Origin: an uncultured Lachnospiraceae bacterium
GTDB lineage: Bacteria > Bacillota > Clostridia > Lachnospirales > Lachnospiraceae
Length of the DNA: 61,468 bases
NCBI GenBank assembly: GCA_947629565.1
Contig: CANREG010000007.1
Span: 1 to 61,468 of the forward strand
Direction of reading: 5' to 3'
The position numbers and the translations under genes were made by a program. The stretch's first letter is position 1, and every line of letters begins with the position of its first letter. The notes beneath the pieces are model-generated. The model saw only the letters and a list, made by a program, of their open reading frames with translations, did not search any database and was not told where the DNA came from. This document shows positions 8,588-16,887 of this stretch, piece after piece.

Positions 8588-8910
8588 GTATTCTCCTTAA
8601 AAAATTCACTGATGGGAATATTGCCGCCTGTAAAGCCTGCATCCTCCACAATCTTACTGACCAGTTCAAAAGCCGCCTGCCTGCTCTTAGCAATCCCTAC
8701 CACAGTCAGCACGCAGTCTAAGTTCCGGTAATAAGCCTGCAAAAGCTCCGGATACCAGTACACCTCTAAAAGTCCCTGACGGCCTAAGGGCAGAGTGACA
8801 AGAAACAGGTTAAGCTTCGGCGTTCTCTTTTGTATCTTTTTCTTAAGAACCGAAAGCCGATGTTCAGATATCTTATCCCTATATAATTTTTTATGAAACC
8901 GGATATCCAT
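8584..8910 (-). CDS. Conserved hypothetical protein, 108 aa
   Basis: A small basic, soluble-looking protein with no signal peptide or membrane helix. It contains PKLNLFLVTLPLGRQGLLEVYWYPELLQ and a C-terminal helical part. I do not recognise the family. It overlaps the DUF2953 gene by 4 bases and lies 21 bases after the 468-residue gene, so it belongs to the same operon as the gerW pair and may share a sporulation role. That link is inference from position only. Confidence 0.7.
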   Translation of the reverse strand: MDIRFHKKLYRDKISEHRLSVLKKKIQKRTPKLNLFLVTLPLGRQGLLEVYWYPELLQAYYRNLDCVLTVVGIAKSRQAAFELVSKIVEDAGFTGGNIPISEFFKENT

Positions 8911-8931
8911 ATTCCCACCTGCGCCTTCGCC

Positions 8932-10338
8932 TTACTCTTCCTCCATCATTTCCTCTAAAATCCTGGCACATGCCATCAGTTCACTGGCGTTGCCACAGTG
9001 ATTAATGCTGTACTCAATATAATCCTTAATCTCCTGCTGGGAGTTAAATAACACAGGCATATTGGAAAACAACGCCGCCATAACCGCCCGGTTCATTTCT
9101 TTTTTATGGTTTGCGAAAAATTCCGTCAGCTCCCCGACCAGTTCGTCGCGTTTTTTCGCCACATAGTCTGCATCTGCCGGTCCTTCCACCTGACCAGCTT
9201 CCTCTAATTCCATAAAGAGGCTGTTCGACTGCAATTTGGAAATCTTTAAAAGACTGTCAAAAATCTGGTCCGACATCACCCAGGAAATCGTATCTCTATG
9301 CTCGGACAGCACATCCGGCAGAATACTGTCAAAACGCATAATATCCTCTCCCAAAGCTTCCTGAATCCCCTCGATTTCCATTAACCCCTCATCAACAGAT
9401 TCCGGTATGTCGCCGTCTGACACAAAAGCGTCATGGATTCCGCCTAGCATTTCCATACAGGTCTTTACAGCCGGTTCCTCATTTTTCTGGAACGGAAACG
9501 CCAGCATAACCACATAGAGGGCGTTTATCAGTTCCGCTCCTAAGAGATAGATGCCGATAAGCTCCGTCAAATGCTCAACGGTAAAAGAAAACTGCTCCAT
9601 GACAGCCTGATAAGATGGAAGGTCCAATCCCTTGAAATCCGTATTTTCCAGTATCTTTATCGTATTTGCAATCTCAGCATACTCTTTCCCATACCCCTCC
9701 GGAAGCTCCAACAGAGCCGTGGTCTTTAACATACTGACAAAATCGTCCACAGAGGACCTGTCCGATCCGATATAGATATTCAGCGTATCCGTAAGATAGT
9801 CAAAAAACCGGTTTTTGGTCATCCGGATTGGAAGCTGCCCTGTCACCATCTGAATCCGGCTGTTGACCACCATTTTATCCTGATCCTGAAACAGGTATTG
9901 AAATACCTTTGCGGCCAAAGCACTCTCCTCCACAGCAATCTGTTCCCCGGTAATGCCGTATTCCACCCGGTTCAATATATATTCATAATGCTGCAGGGCG
10001 TCTGTATAGGCAGTCAGTATGGTCATTTTTTCCTTAAGGGCGTCCCGCAGGCTGCCGGTCTCATCGCAGCGCGCAGCATAATCTTCCTCCTGTCCGGACA
10101 AAATGGTCCCAAACAACAGGGTATGTACCTTGTCCATAAATTCCGCAAGAAAATCATCACCGGATATCTGCCCGGCATCCGCCTCTATCTCCTTTAACGT
10201 ATAGTAGTTTAACACCAGATGAATCAGGCTGTACTCAAATGCGCTGTCCATATAAGCGCCGGCATAGGCGGGAAGATTCCGCTCTAATTCCGTATGCTGT
10301 GCGATTTCCCTGATTATCCTTCTATCTTCTTTCTTCAT
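8932..10338 (-). CDS. Conserved hypothetical helical protein, 468 aa
   Basis: An acidic, almost entirely helical protein starting MKKEDRRIIREIAQ, with no signal peptide and no clear membrane segment. There are no catalytic motifs or metal-binding clusters I can point to. It ends in a Glu-rich tail (LEEMMEEE). It is placed between the rhomboid-like gene (44-base gap) and the DUF2953/gerW group, all on one strand, so it is probably co-transcribed. I cannot assign a function. Confidence 0.75.
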   Translation of the reverse strand: MKKEDRRIIREIAQHTELERNLPAYAGAYMDSAFEYSLIHLVLNYYTLKEIEADAGQISGDDFLAEFMDKVHTLLFGTILSGQEEDYAARCDETGSLRDALKEKMTILTAYTDALQHYEYILNRVEYGITGEQIAVEESALAAKVFQYLFQDQDKMVVNSRIQMVTGQLPIRMTKNRFFDYLTDTLNIYIGSDRSSVDDFVSMLKTTALLELPEGYGKEYAEIANTIKILENTDFKGLDLPSYQAVMEQFSFTVEHLTELIGIYLLGAELINALYVVMLAFPFQKNEEPAVKTCMEMLGGIHDAFVSDGDIPESVDEGLMEIEGIQEALGEDIMRFDSILPDVLSEHRDTISWVMSDQIFDSLLKISKLQSNSLFMELEEAGQVEGPADADYVAKKRDELVGELTEFFANHKKEMNRAVMAALFSNMPVLFNSQQEIKDYIEYSINHCGNASELMACARILEEMMEEE

Positions 10339-10382
10339 TGCGTTCCCTTTCCTGTCTCCCTTACGAAGCCGTTCTTTCCGGC

Positions 10383-11240
10383 TTAGGATTTCTTATGTTC
10401 ATGGGTAAATAAATGCTTATTGCAATATTCGTAATTCCCTTTGCAGCGGGAACAGTAACGAAATTCCAACGTCGGATCATCTTCCTCGGTCTGACCGCAG
10501 ATGGCGCATTTATGTCTGGTAAGAACCTGCGTCTGCCTTACCTCCCGCTTGTAAGCCCGCTTCCTTTTCCGATGCGCCGGAGATATGGCCGTTCGTTTCC
10601 TTGTCAGATAATAGAACAAAATAAAGTTAAGCACAGACATGATGACCGTTACCATCCCTGCATAATATCCCATGGTGCCATAGGATAAAATAGAAAAGAT
10701 CAGATATGCGATATCCACATAGCCTAACCATTTTACCTTAATCGGGATAATCAGGAAAAACAACACCTGCATATCCGGGAATAAAAAGGCAAAGGCCAAA
10801 AACAGGCTCATGCACAAATAGTAAGTAGAGGTATTAGAATACAGGGCAAAAACCTGGGCCATTTGATTCTGCCCGGTTGCTAAAAGCACCAGATAGCTTC
10901 CCACGATTCCGATATCCGTAAACAGGATTCCCGATACCACATAAAGGGTATACAGAAAATCCCCCCATGTATTTTCCAGGCTGCGTCCCACAAAATAGTA
11001 AAACATCAGCGTAAAAATCAGAAAAATGCTCAGTCCGTCCGGCGGCATGACAACCCAGGTAATCAGACGCCAGATTTGTCCATGCATGATTCTTTCCGGG
11101 TTTAAATTAATGGCATATATGGCGTCCGGCTGTACAATCTCAATCAGATATCCGAGAATAAATCCGCACACCAGTATGACCGTTAAATTCGGAATTGCAT
11201 ATTTTCCGTATTTTCTTTCCAGCTTTGTCAAAAAGTTCAT
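10383..11240 (-). CDS. Rhomboid-superfamily membrane protein with C-terminal zinc ribbon, probably non-proteolytic
   Basis: The 285-residue protein has about six membrane helices with rhomboid features. These are HGQIWRLITW in the L1 loop (53-62), ENTWGDFLYTLYVVSG (89-104), and FPDMQVLFFLIIPIKVKW (154-171). The catalytic GxSG is replaced by NTST (136-139): the Ser is kept and both Gly are lost. No His is present in the last helix, where GYYAGM stands in place of AHxxG. A cytoplasmic tail carries CAIC (245-248), CSRC (263-266) and further Cys/His, a zinc-ribbon pattern. It is most likely a pseudoprotease that binds membrane clients. Confidence 0.8.
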   Translation of the reverse strand: MNFLTKLERKYGKYAIPNLTVILVCGFILGYLIEIVQPDAIYAINLNPERIMHGQIWRLITWVVMPPDGLSIFLIFTLMFYYFVGRSLENTWGDFLYTLYVVSGILFTDIGIVGSYLVLLATGQNQMAQVFALYSNTSTYYLCMSLFLAFAFLFPDMQVLFFLIIPIKVKWLGYVDIAYLIFSILSYGTMGYYAGMVTVIMSVLNFILFYYLTRKRTAISPAHRKRKRAYKREVRQTQVLTRHKCAICGQTEEDDPTLEFRYCSRCKGNYEYCNKHLFTHEHKKS

Positions 11241-11273
11241 TCTTCATCATCCTTACTTTGTAATCTATTTTCT

Positions 11274-11304
11274 ACTTTACCAGAGGAAGGTCCTCTGGTA
11301 AAGT
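11274..11304. terminator. Perfect 14-bp hairpin between the LysM and rhomboid-like genes
   Basis: ACTTTACCAGAGGA (11274-11287) and its exact complement (11291-11304) enclose a 3-base loop. It follows the LysM gene stop by 10 bases. Neither strand has a T-tract after it, so it may be a processing or mRNA-stability element rather than a true terminator. Confidence 0.5.
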
Positions 11305-11313
11305 CGCATCCTG

Positions 11314-11727
11314 TCAATCCTCTTCGTCATCTTCAAAATCCGGCATTTCTCCCCGGGGCTGTATCAGCGGCACTTTAAGGATTAACCCTTCCGGAAGCTC
11401 CACCTCTAACAGCATCGGATTATATCTAGCCAGCGTGTTAAAATCTAACTGAAAGGCGTCTAACACCTTCCCAATGGTGTCTCCCTCGTTGACCACATAT
11501 GTCTTTTCCGGTCTTGCCGGCATAGTGGGAATACAGATTTCATCCCCTATTTGCAGATTATATACATTTACATAGGGGTTTAAACGCATAATGTCAAATA
11601 ATTTTACATCATATTTTTTCGCCAGCTTATATAGCGTATCCCCTTCCTCGATTACATGTACATACCCTCTGCACCCGGTTGGCCGTCTTCTCATATCGTC
11701 ATTTTGCGGTGATTGCTGCATATCCAT
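11314..11727 (-). CDS. Two-LysM-domain protein
   Basis: A 137-residue protein made almost wholly of two LysM modules. The first is about residues 20-66 (VHVIEEGDTLYKLAKKYDV, then IGDEICIP) and the second about 72-120 (YVVNEGDTIGKVLDAFQ, then LILKVP). LysM binds N-acetylglucosamine polymers such as peptidoglycan or spore cortex. There is no signal peptide, so it may act in the mother cell or spore coat, or use another export route. The tail is acidic (DFEDDEED). Cortex or coat targeting is inferred from the nearby sporulation genes. Confidence 0.88.
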   Translation of the reverse strand: MDMQQSPQNDDMRRRPTGCRGYVHVIEEGDTLYKLAKKYDVKLFDIMRLNPYVNVYNLQIGDEICIPTMPARPEKTYVVNEGDTIGKVLDAFQLDFNTLARYNPMLLEVELPEGLILKVPLIQPRGEMPDFEDDEED

Positions 11728-11807
11728 AGAAATACTCCCGCACGCTTTTTTACTATTCTATTCTTTGCAATATGAAAAGTTGCCACCTTACAGAGCAATC
11801 CTCTTAT

Positions 11808-12596
11808 TTATTGTGCAGCCGGAGCCTCCGTCGGCGTTCCTTCCGGCGCTGGAGCCTCTGTCGGTGTTCCTTCCGGCGCTGGGGCTTCTGTCGGTGTTCC
11901 TTCCGGCGCTGGGGCTTCTGTCGGCGTTCCTTCCGGCGCTGGGGCTTCTGTCGGTGCTCCTTCCGGCGCCGGGGCCTCTGTCGGTGTCTCCTCCGGGGCC
12001 GGAGTTTCCGTAACCGGCGCCTCCGTCTCAGGTTTCAATGTAACCTGAAAGGTGTCTCCCTCAAAATTATCTGCATAATATTCAACATATTTTAATTGAT
12101 ATTCTTCTTTGTCCTCTACCGTAAACATAATGGTTCCGGTTATGCTTTCTCCCATCCTCAGCGTAAAGAGATTATCCATAAACTCTTCCTTTCCCACCTC
12201 GGACTTGCCGTAACCGGTTATAACCTCTTTCGCTTTATTTCCCTTATAATCAAGAACAAAATCCGTAATGCTCATGGAAAGGTTCTCGGCATAGGTGTTC
12301 TTAACGGTTACTTTTACTAAAAGATAAGTCTTTCCCGCATCCGCCTGATACAGACCGTCTTGAAATGCATAGGTGCCGCACTTTACTGCCTCCTCCACAG
12401 TCAAATCAAAAAAGGCGGTATGGACGGTATCCCCCATGTTTTTTTCAATCAATCCTCCATAGCTTCTGCCGTCGTCTGAAAGCATGGAGCCATTTTTGTT
12501 CTTATGGCTTCCACAGCCGGTATACATTATGCTGCATAGTACCGCACAGCATAACAAGAGACAAATCTTTCTGTTAAATCTATTTATCCTGCGCAT
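11808..12596 (-). CDS. DUF4352-type lipoprotein with Pro/Glu/Thr repeat tail
   Basis: The 262-residue lipoprotein has a signal peptide with lipobox MYTGC. A beta-sandwich domain of DUF4352 type (about 75-185) shows KTYLLVKVTVKNTYAENLSMS and FTLRMGESITGTIMF. The C-terminal 65 residues are seven near-perfect copies of TPTEAPAPEG, encoded by 30-base tandem repeats. The repeat tail may be a flexible wall-spanning linker. It stands alone between the LysM and GNAT genes. The function of DUF4352 lipoproteins is unknown. Confidence 0.85.
   Translation of the reverse strand: MRRINRFNRKICLLLCCAVLCSIMYTGCGSHKNKNGSMLSDDGRSYGGLIEKNMGDTVHTAFFDLTVEEAVKCGTYAFQDGLYQADAGKTYLLVKVTVKNTYAENLSMSITDFVLDYKGNKAKEVITGYGKSEVGKEEFMDNLFTLRMGESITGTIMFTVEDKEEYQLKYVEYYADNFEGDTFQVTLKPETEAPVTETPAPEETPTEAPAPEGAPTEAPAPEGTPTEAPAPEGTPTEAPAPEGTPTEAPAPEGTPTEAPAAQ
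11818..11998. repeat. 30-bp tandem repeats encoding TPTEAPAPEG
   Basis: About six 30-base units run through the 3' end of the lipoprotein gene, differing by single bases (GGCGCTGGAGCC versus GGCGCTGGGGCT). The unit is a multiple of three, so copy-number change would alter tail length without breaking the frame. Confidence 0.85.
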
Positions 12597-12623
12597 ATTC
12601 TCACTCCATATCTTATAAGCCTG

Positions 12624-13043
12624 TCAATCCCGCAAATACTGTATCATACCGGGACCTAATCCTTCTGTCGGTCTTGCCATAAAACCATGCTCCTCATAAA
12701 AGGATTCCCTGCCCTTCGCACACATCAGACAGAGCATCATCTGGGTGCCTTCTTTTCTGAGAGTCTCCACGTATGCAATCAATGTATCTAAAACCTTAGA
12801 ACCGACTCCCATATGCTGATATGAGGGAGCCACAATCAAATCCTGCACATAACAGATTACAGCTCCGTCGCCTACCAGTCTTCCCATTCCTGCCAATCGT
12901 TCCCCGTCGTAGGCGCCGATGGTAAGCAGGCTGTGCTGCAACGCTTTTCTCGCCTGGTCTTCCTCTAACTTAAGCCACCCCACTTCGGAGCGTATTTGCA
13001 AATATTCCTGTATGGTTATGGTATTTTCCTTAATTGTTATCAT
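12624..13043 (-). CDS. GNAT family N-acetyltransferase
   Basis: A 139-residue single-domain acetyltransferase. The acetyl-CoA binding segment is seen as VAPSYQHMGVGSKVLDTLI (about 81-99), preceded by the beta-4 strand CYVQDLIV, with the late GFMARPTEGLGPGM typical of YjcF-like small-molecule enzymes. The substrate is unknown. It is 33 bases downstream of hisF and reads in the same direction, so it is the likely last gene of that operon. A role in histidine synthesis is not implied. Confidence 0.9.
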   Translation of the reverse strand: MITIKENTITIQEYLQIRSEVGWLKLEEDQARKALQHSLLTIGAYDGERLAGMGRLVGDGAVICYVQDLIVAPSYQHMGVGSKVLDTLIAYVETLRKEGTQMMLCLMCAKGRESFYEEHGFMARPTEGLGPGMIQYLRD

Positions 13044-13076
13044 TTTATCTCACCGAATCAAATCCATCGTATTCAT

Positions 13077-13838
13077 CTATAACCGCACTGAAACCTCCCG
13101 GTCCCGCAGATATTCCTTTAAATCCTGAATCTCTAATTCCTTGTAATGGAACAGGGACGCCGCTAACGCCGCATCTGCCTTCCCTTCTGTCAGCGCTTCA
13201 TAAAAATGTTCCTTTGTCCCTGCGCCTCCGGAGGCAATAACCGGAATGGACACATTTTCACTGATGCGTTTGGTAAGCTCTATGTCATAACCGGCCTTCG
13301 TGCCGTCACAGTCCATGCTGGTAAGCAGAATCTCCCCGGCCCCAAGCCGCTCTGCCTTCATGGCCCACTCCACTGCATCTAAGCCCACGTCAATCCGTCC
13401 GCCATTCTTATATACATTCCAGCCGGAACCGTCTTCCCGCCGCTTGGCGTCAATCGCCACGACCACGCACTGGCTTCCAAATTTATCCGCCGCCTGGCTG
13501 ATTAACTCCGGCGTGTTAATGGCGGAAGAATTAATGGAAATCTTGTCGGCCCCTTCCCTTAAAATGGCGCGGAAATCCTCGACGGTACGGATTCCTCCGC
13601 CCACCGTAAAGGGGATAAATACCGTCTCTGCCACGCGTCTTACCATGTCTATCACAATATTCCTTGCATCAGAGGATGCCGTAATATCCAAAAATACCAG
13701 CTCGTCCGCTCCGGCTTTGTCATAAGCCTTCGCCACCTCCACGGGATCGCCTGCATCCCGCAAATTTACAAAATTAACGCCCTTTACCACCCGTCCTCCG
13801 GTTACATCCAGACAGGGAATAATTCTCTTGGTATGCAT
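13077..13838 (-). CDS. hisF: Imidazole glycerol phosphate synthase subunit HisF
   Basis: HisF is the cyclase half of the HisH-HisF enzyme. It uses ammonia to convert PRFAR into imidazole glycerol phosphate and AICAR. It has 253 residues and a TIM barrel. Catalytic Asp11 lies in CLDVTGG and the second Asp in [12 protein letters not shown]. Phosphate-binding loops GGGIRT and ASGGAG are present. It follows hisH with a single base between them, so the two subunits are translationally linked. No other his biosynthesis gene is adjacent, so the pathway is split in this genome. Confidence 0.97.
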   Translation of the reverse strand: MHTKRIIPCLDVTGGRVVKGVNFVNLRDAGDPVEVAKAYDKAGADELVFLDITASSDARNIVIDMVRRVAETVFIPFTVGGGIRTVEDFRAILREGADKISINSSAINTPELISQAADKFGSQCVVVAIDAKRREDGSGWNVYKNGGRIDVGLDAVEWAMKAERLGAGEILLTSMDCDGTKAGYDIELTKRISENVSIPVIASGGAGTKEHFYEALTEGKADAALAASLFHYKELEIQDLKEYLRDREVSVRL

Positions 13839-13839
13839 A

Positions 13840-14469
13840 CTAGTCTTCCCCCTTTACCGGTGATTCGACTGACAGAAAATTCTCAAGAATCTTTAACCCC
13901 ACAGTCCCGCTTTTTTCCGGGTGGAACTGACAGGCAAAAATATGATCCCTCTGTACGCTGGCATGAATCTGTGTGGAATAATATGTAGTGGCCGCCACTT
14001 CCTCCTCCCGCTTTGCCTTCAGATAATAGGAATGGACAAAATAGACATAGGGATTGGCGGGCAGTCCCTGAAACAATGTTGCCCCCGGCTTAATCTCTAA
14101 AGAATTCCAACCCATATGGGGAATCTTAAGGCCCTCGCCATCCGGAATCCGGCGAATCGTTCCTTTTAACAGGCCAAGGCCAGTCTCTCCCGGCGACTCC
14201 TCACTGCTCTCATATAAAAGCTGCAAGCCCAGACAGATACCCAAAAAGGGGATTTTTTTGTCAACCACATCATAGATGACTTTATCAAGGCCACTGCTTT
14301 TAAGTCTCTTCATGGCGTCTCCGAAGCTTCCCACCCCCGGCAGGATTACCCGTTCACTGCTCATAATCTCGTCCCGGTCCTTCGTGATTGTTGCTTCTTT
14401 TCCCAGATAGGCAATGGCCTTTTCTACACTTTTGATATTGCCGGCGTCATAATCCAGTATTGCTATCAT
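13840..14469 (-). CDS. hisH: Imidazole glycerol phosphate synthase subunit HisH
   Basis: HisH is the glutaminase half of the synthase and supplies ammonia to HisF. The 209-residue class I amidotransferase shows the triad Cys79 (LGICLGLQ), His183 and Glu185 (CQFHPEKSG), plus the oxyanion segment LPGVGSFGD. Its ATG overlaps the stop of the large acidic membrane-protein gene by 4 bases, so it is coupled to an apparently unrelated gene upstream. Confidence 0.97.
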   Translation of the reverse strand: MIAILDYDAGNIKSVEKAIAYLGKEATITKDRDEIMSSERVILPGVGSFGDAMKRLKSSGLDKVIYDVVDKKIPFLGICLGLQLLYESSEESPGETGLGLLKGTIRRIPDGEGLKIPHMGWNSLEIKPGATLFQGLPANPYVYFVHSYYLKAKREEEVAATTYYSTQIHASVQRDHIFACQFHPEKSGTVGLKILENFLSVESPVKGED

Positions 14470-16400
14470 TGCTCCACTTCCTCTTCCTGCTGTGCCTCAG
14501 TCTGACCTTCGTTGTCCTGTTGGGATTCTTCGTTCTCCGGCTGGGGTTCTTCACTTTCTGCCTCCGCCTGCGTTTCTCCGGTATTTCCGGCAGCTCCCGT
14601 ATCAATCACAGGATGCGCCTGCACATAGCCCTGTATCGTCTGCACATATTCATAATCCTCTAAATCATTAATGGCAACCGCCTGCTCCACAGTGATTCCA
14701 TACTGGGTTTCCAATATGGTCCGAATCTGGTTAAAGGAATAATCTAAATCACTGGTAATGCCAAGCTCGGCAGCCTCCTCATAATGCTCGTAATACTTGT
14801 CCACGCCGCGAAGCAGAGAATCCAACGCCTTTTCCTGTCTTCCCATCTCGATATTATTGAGGTAGGATTCATATAAGCGCTCTACATACATTACCGTATA
14901 AATGCGGTCCTTCAATTCCTGATCCTTTTCCCTGACATCCACGCCCTTAATCTCATCATAAGCGCTGTGGTATTTCTGCCTTGAAAAATATTTGGTCGCA
15001 TTCTCTATAGCCAGCGTATAATCAAAATTATTGCTTGCCAGATAAAAGAGCGCCGTGCCGCCTAGGAACATAGAAAAGATAAAGATGACCATAGGGCGGT
15101 TTAAAGGCTTTTCCGGTTCCGCATTGGCCTTTTCCTCTGCCTGGCGCTTCGCTTTCTTCTCCGCCTTTACCCGTTTCTTTTCCTCGTTATCTTTTTTCTT
15201 CTGTCCATTCTTTAACTCTTTCTCGGCCTTAGCCGCCTCCGCCTTTTCCGCCTTAGCTTCCTTGGCAGCCTGCTTTTTGGCTTTCTTTGCCGCCTTTTTG
15301 GCTTCTATCGCCTGCAGTTCTTCTTCTGACAGTTCATCATCTTCATCCGGCTCGCCAAAGAGAATTTCCATTAAGCCCTTTTTCTTCTTAGGCGTATCCG
15401 CTTCTTCCATTTCATCAATATCATTTAAGATATCTTCTACTGATTCCTCCTGTTCGCCGCCGTTATCGGCCTGCTCCTGTCCGTCAGTTCCTTCCGCCGT
15501 TCCCTCCTGTTCCGGATCGTCTAAATCCAGCATGGAAAAGAGATCATCCAAAGACTCCATCTCCGGAAAAGCATCTTCACTATCCTCTGCGCCCTGTTCT
15601 CCTGCATTTTCCGGCTCTGCCGACTGGTCTTCTGTATTCTCTTGCTCTTCCGGCTGATCTTCTCCCAGTTCCTCTTTATAATCTTCCTCAAACTGCATAC
15701 TTTCCGCCAGCAGGTCTTCTAAAGACATCTCTTCCTCTTCCTTTGCCGGTTCTTCCCTTTCCGTATCGGTCTGTCCCATATCTTCCTGCCGGTCTGCCGT
15801 CATGTCTGCAGGATTTTCCTGTTCCGGCATTTCCGGAATATTATCCTCAGAAGCCTCCTTGTTATCCTCGTCCAACAAACTATTTAAAAAATTATCCGTG
15901 TCAAAAGCGTCTTCATTGAGATTCTCTGCCAAAGAGGGCTGTTCTTCCGGTTCTTCCTGTTCCGGCACACTTTCTGCAGAAGGCTGTTCTTCTTGTTCCA
16001 GTTCGTCAAAGGAATCCGGAATTTCCAAATCCCCGTCAAAATCCTTTAACATATTATCAATACTGCCATCTTCCACACCGCCTAATTTGGTCATGTCCAG
16101 GTCGTCAAAATCAATATCATCAAAATTCATATTATCCATATCCAGATCCGCCAGATTATCCAGCTCATCCAGTTCATCTATCTGGTCTTCCGAAAAATCC
16201 AAATCCGCATCAAAAAGAGAAGAATCTGCATCCTGCTCTAATCCCATGTTAAACATATCGTCCAAAGATACTGCATTCTTCTCGTTATGCTTTCTCTTTT
16301 CATCCGCCATCTCATGATCTAATTCTTCTTCAATATTATCATCAATCTCCCTGTCCAAAGAAAATTCATCCAGCAAGCTATCAAGATAATTCTCATCCAT
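14466..16400 (-). CDS. Very acidic single-pass membrane protein, 644 aa, unknown function
   Basis: The N-terminal 340 residues are extremely rich in Asp/Glu/Gln and low in complexity. A Lys/Ala/Glu-rich helical stretch follows (about 355-430, AKKAAKKAKKQAAKEA), then a single membrane helix at about 436-455 (MVIFIFSMFLGGTALFYLAS). The extracytoplasmic part (about 460-600) looks like a small helical TPR-like domain (KYHSAYDEIKGVDVREK, LDSLLRGVDKYYEHYEEA), and the tail is acidic. There is no signal peptide, so the acidic part is cytoplasmic. It heads the hisH-hisF operon with a 4-base overlap. I do not recognise a family; a scaffold role is a guess. Confidence 0.8.
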   Translation of the reverse strand: MDENYLDSLLDEFSLDREIDDNIEEELDHEMADEKRKHNEKNAVSLDDMFNMGLEQDADSSLFDADLDFSEDQIDELDELDNLADLDMDNMNFDDIDFDDLDMTKLGGVEDGSIDNMLKDFDGDLEIPDSFDELEQEEQPSAESVPEQEEPEEQPSLAENLNEDAFDTDNFLNSLLDEDNKEASEDNIPEMPEQENPADMTADRQEDMGQTDTEREEPAKEEEEMSLEDLLAESMQFEEDYKEELGEDQPEEQENTEDQSAEPENAGEQGAEDSEDAFPEMESLDDLFSMLDLDDPEQEGTAEGTDGQEQADNGGEQEESVEDILNDIDEMEEADTPKKKKGLMEILFGEPDEDDELSEEELQAIEAKKAAKKAKKQAAKEAKAEKAEAAKAEKELKNGQKKKDNEEKKRVKAEKKAKRQAEEKANAEPEKPLNRPMVIFIFSMFLGGTALFYLASNNFDYTLAIENATKYFSRQKYHSAYDEIKGVDVREKDQELKDRIYTVMYVERLYESYLNNIEMGRQEKALDSLLRGVDKYYEHYEEAAELGITSDLDYSFNQIRTILETQYGITVEQAVAINDLEDYEYVQTIQGYVQAHPVIDTGAAGNTGETQAEAESEEPQPENEESQQDNEGQTEAQQEEEVEQ

Positions 16401-16569
16401 AAAAGCACCTCATTCTATATTTCCCGTATTTTAGATTCAACTCCTCAAAACAAACAAAAATATTTTACCATATCTTTTGTATTTTAACAAGGAACATCTT
16501 ACATCTATTCTGATTTGTCCCTTAAAATTCCATTTTCACCAAAACTTTACAACTCTTTTGCGGAAATAC

Positions 16570-16598
16570 TTGCTTTTTACCAATATTTATTATATTAT
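16570..16598 (+). promoter_or_regulatory. Sigma-A type promoter of the DUF6465-like gene
   Basis: TTGCTT (16570-16575) and TATTAT (16593-16598) are spaced by 17 bases, about 27 bases before the start codon. The rest of the 16401-16618 divergent intergenic region holds AT-rich sequence with no gene. Confidence 0.65.
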
Positions 16599-16624
16599 AA
16601 ATGTGATGATAAGGAGGGATGTAT

Positions 16625-16825
16625 ATGAAGTCTACATTATACGTTGAATATCAGGAAAAGCAGTTAGAAGAGAAGGATTTGGTTGCAAAAGCCAAGAAGA
16701 TCTGGACCGGCAGCGGCAAGAAGGTAGCTGACTTAACCTCTTTGCAGTTATATGTAAAGCCGGAAGAGAATATGGTATATTGTGTATTTAATGATGACAC
16801 AAAAGGAGAATTTACATTAGACTAA
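16625..16825 (+). CDS. Small DUF6465-like protein
   Basis: A 66-residue soluble protein. I start it at 16625 (MKSTLYVEYQ) because AAGGAGGG at 16611-16618 directly abuts the upstream ATG at 16619 but is well spaced from this one. It has an alternating strand/helix pattern with LYVKPEENMVYCVFND, typical of a small family common in Lachnospiraceae that I recall as DUF6465. The function is unknown. It is monocistronic, with a good promoter and a strong shared terminator. Confidence 0.75.
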   Translation: MKSTLYVEYQEKQLEEKDLVAKAKKIWTGSGKKVADLTSLQLYVKPEENMVYCVFNDDTKGEFTLD

Positions 16826-16843
16826 TTGACTGACAGCCAGACC

Positions 16844-16879
16844 AAAATAAAAGAACCGCTTCTGCGGTTCTTTTATTTT
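16844..16879. terminator. Bidirectional intrinsic terminator
   Basis: A perfect 16-base stem (16844-16859 with 16864-16879) has a 4-base loop and A/T-rich ends, so it provides a T-tract on both strands. It separates the convergent DUF6465-like gene and cheV. Confidence 0.92.
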
Positions 16880-16887
16880 GCAATCAA

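Noticed and set aside
15055..16317. Two Ser-rich + strand frames antisense to the acidic membrane protein
   Set aside because: Low-complexity shadow of Asp/Glu codons; no ribosome site or domain.
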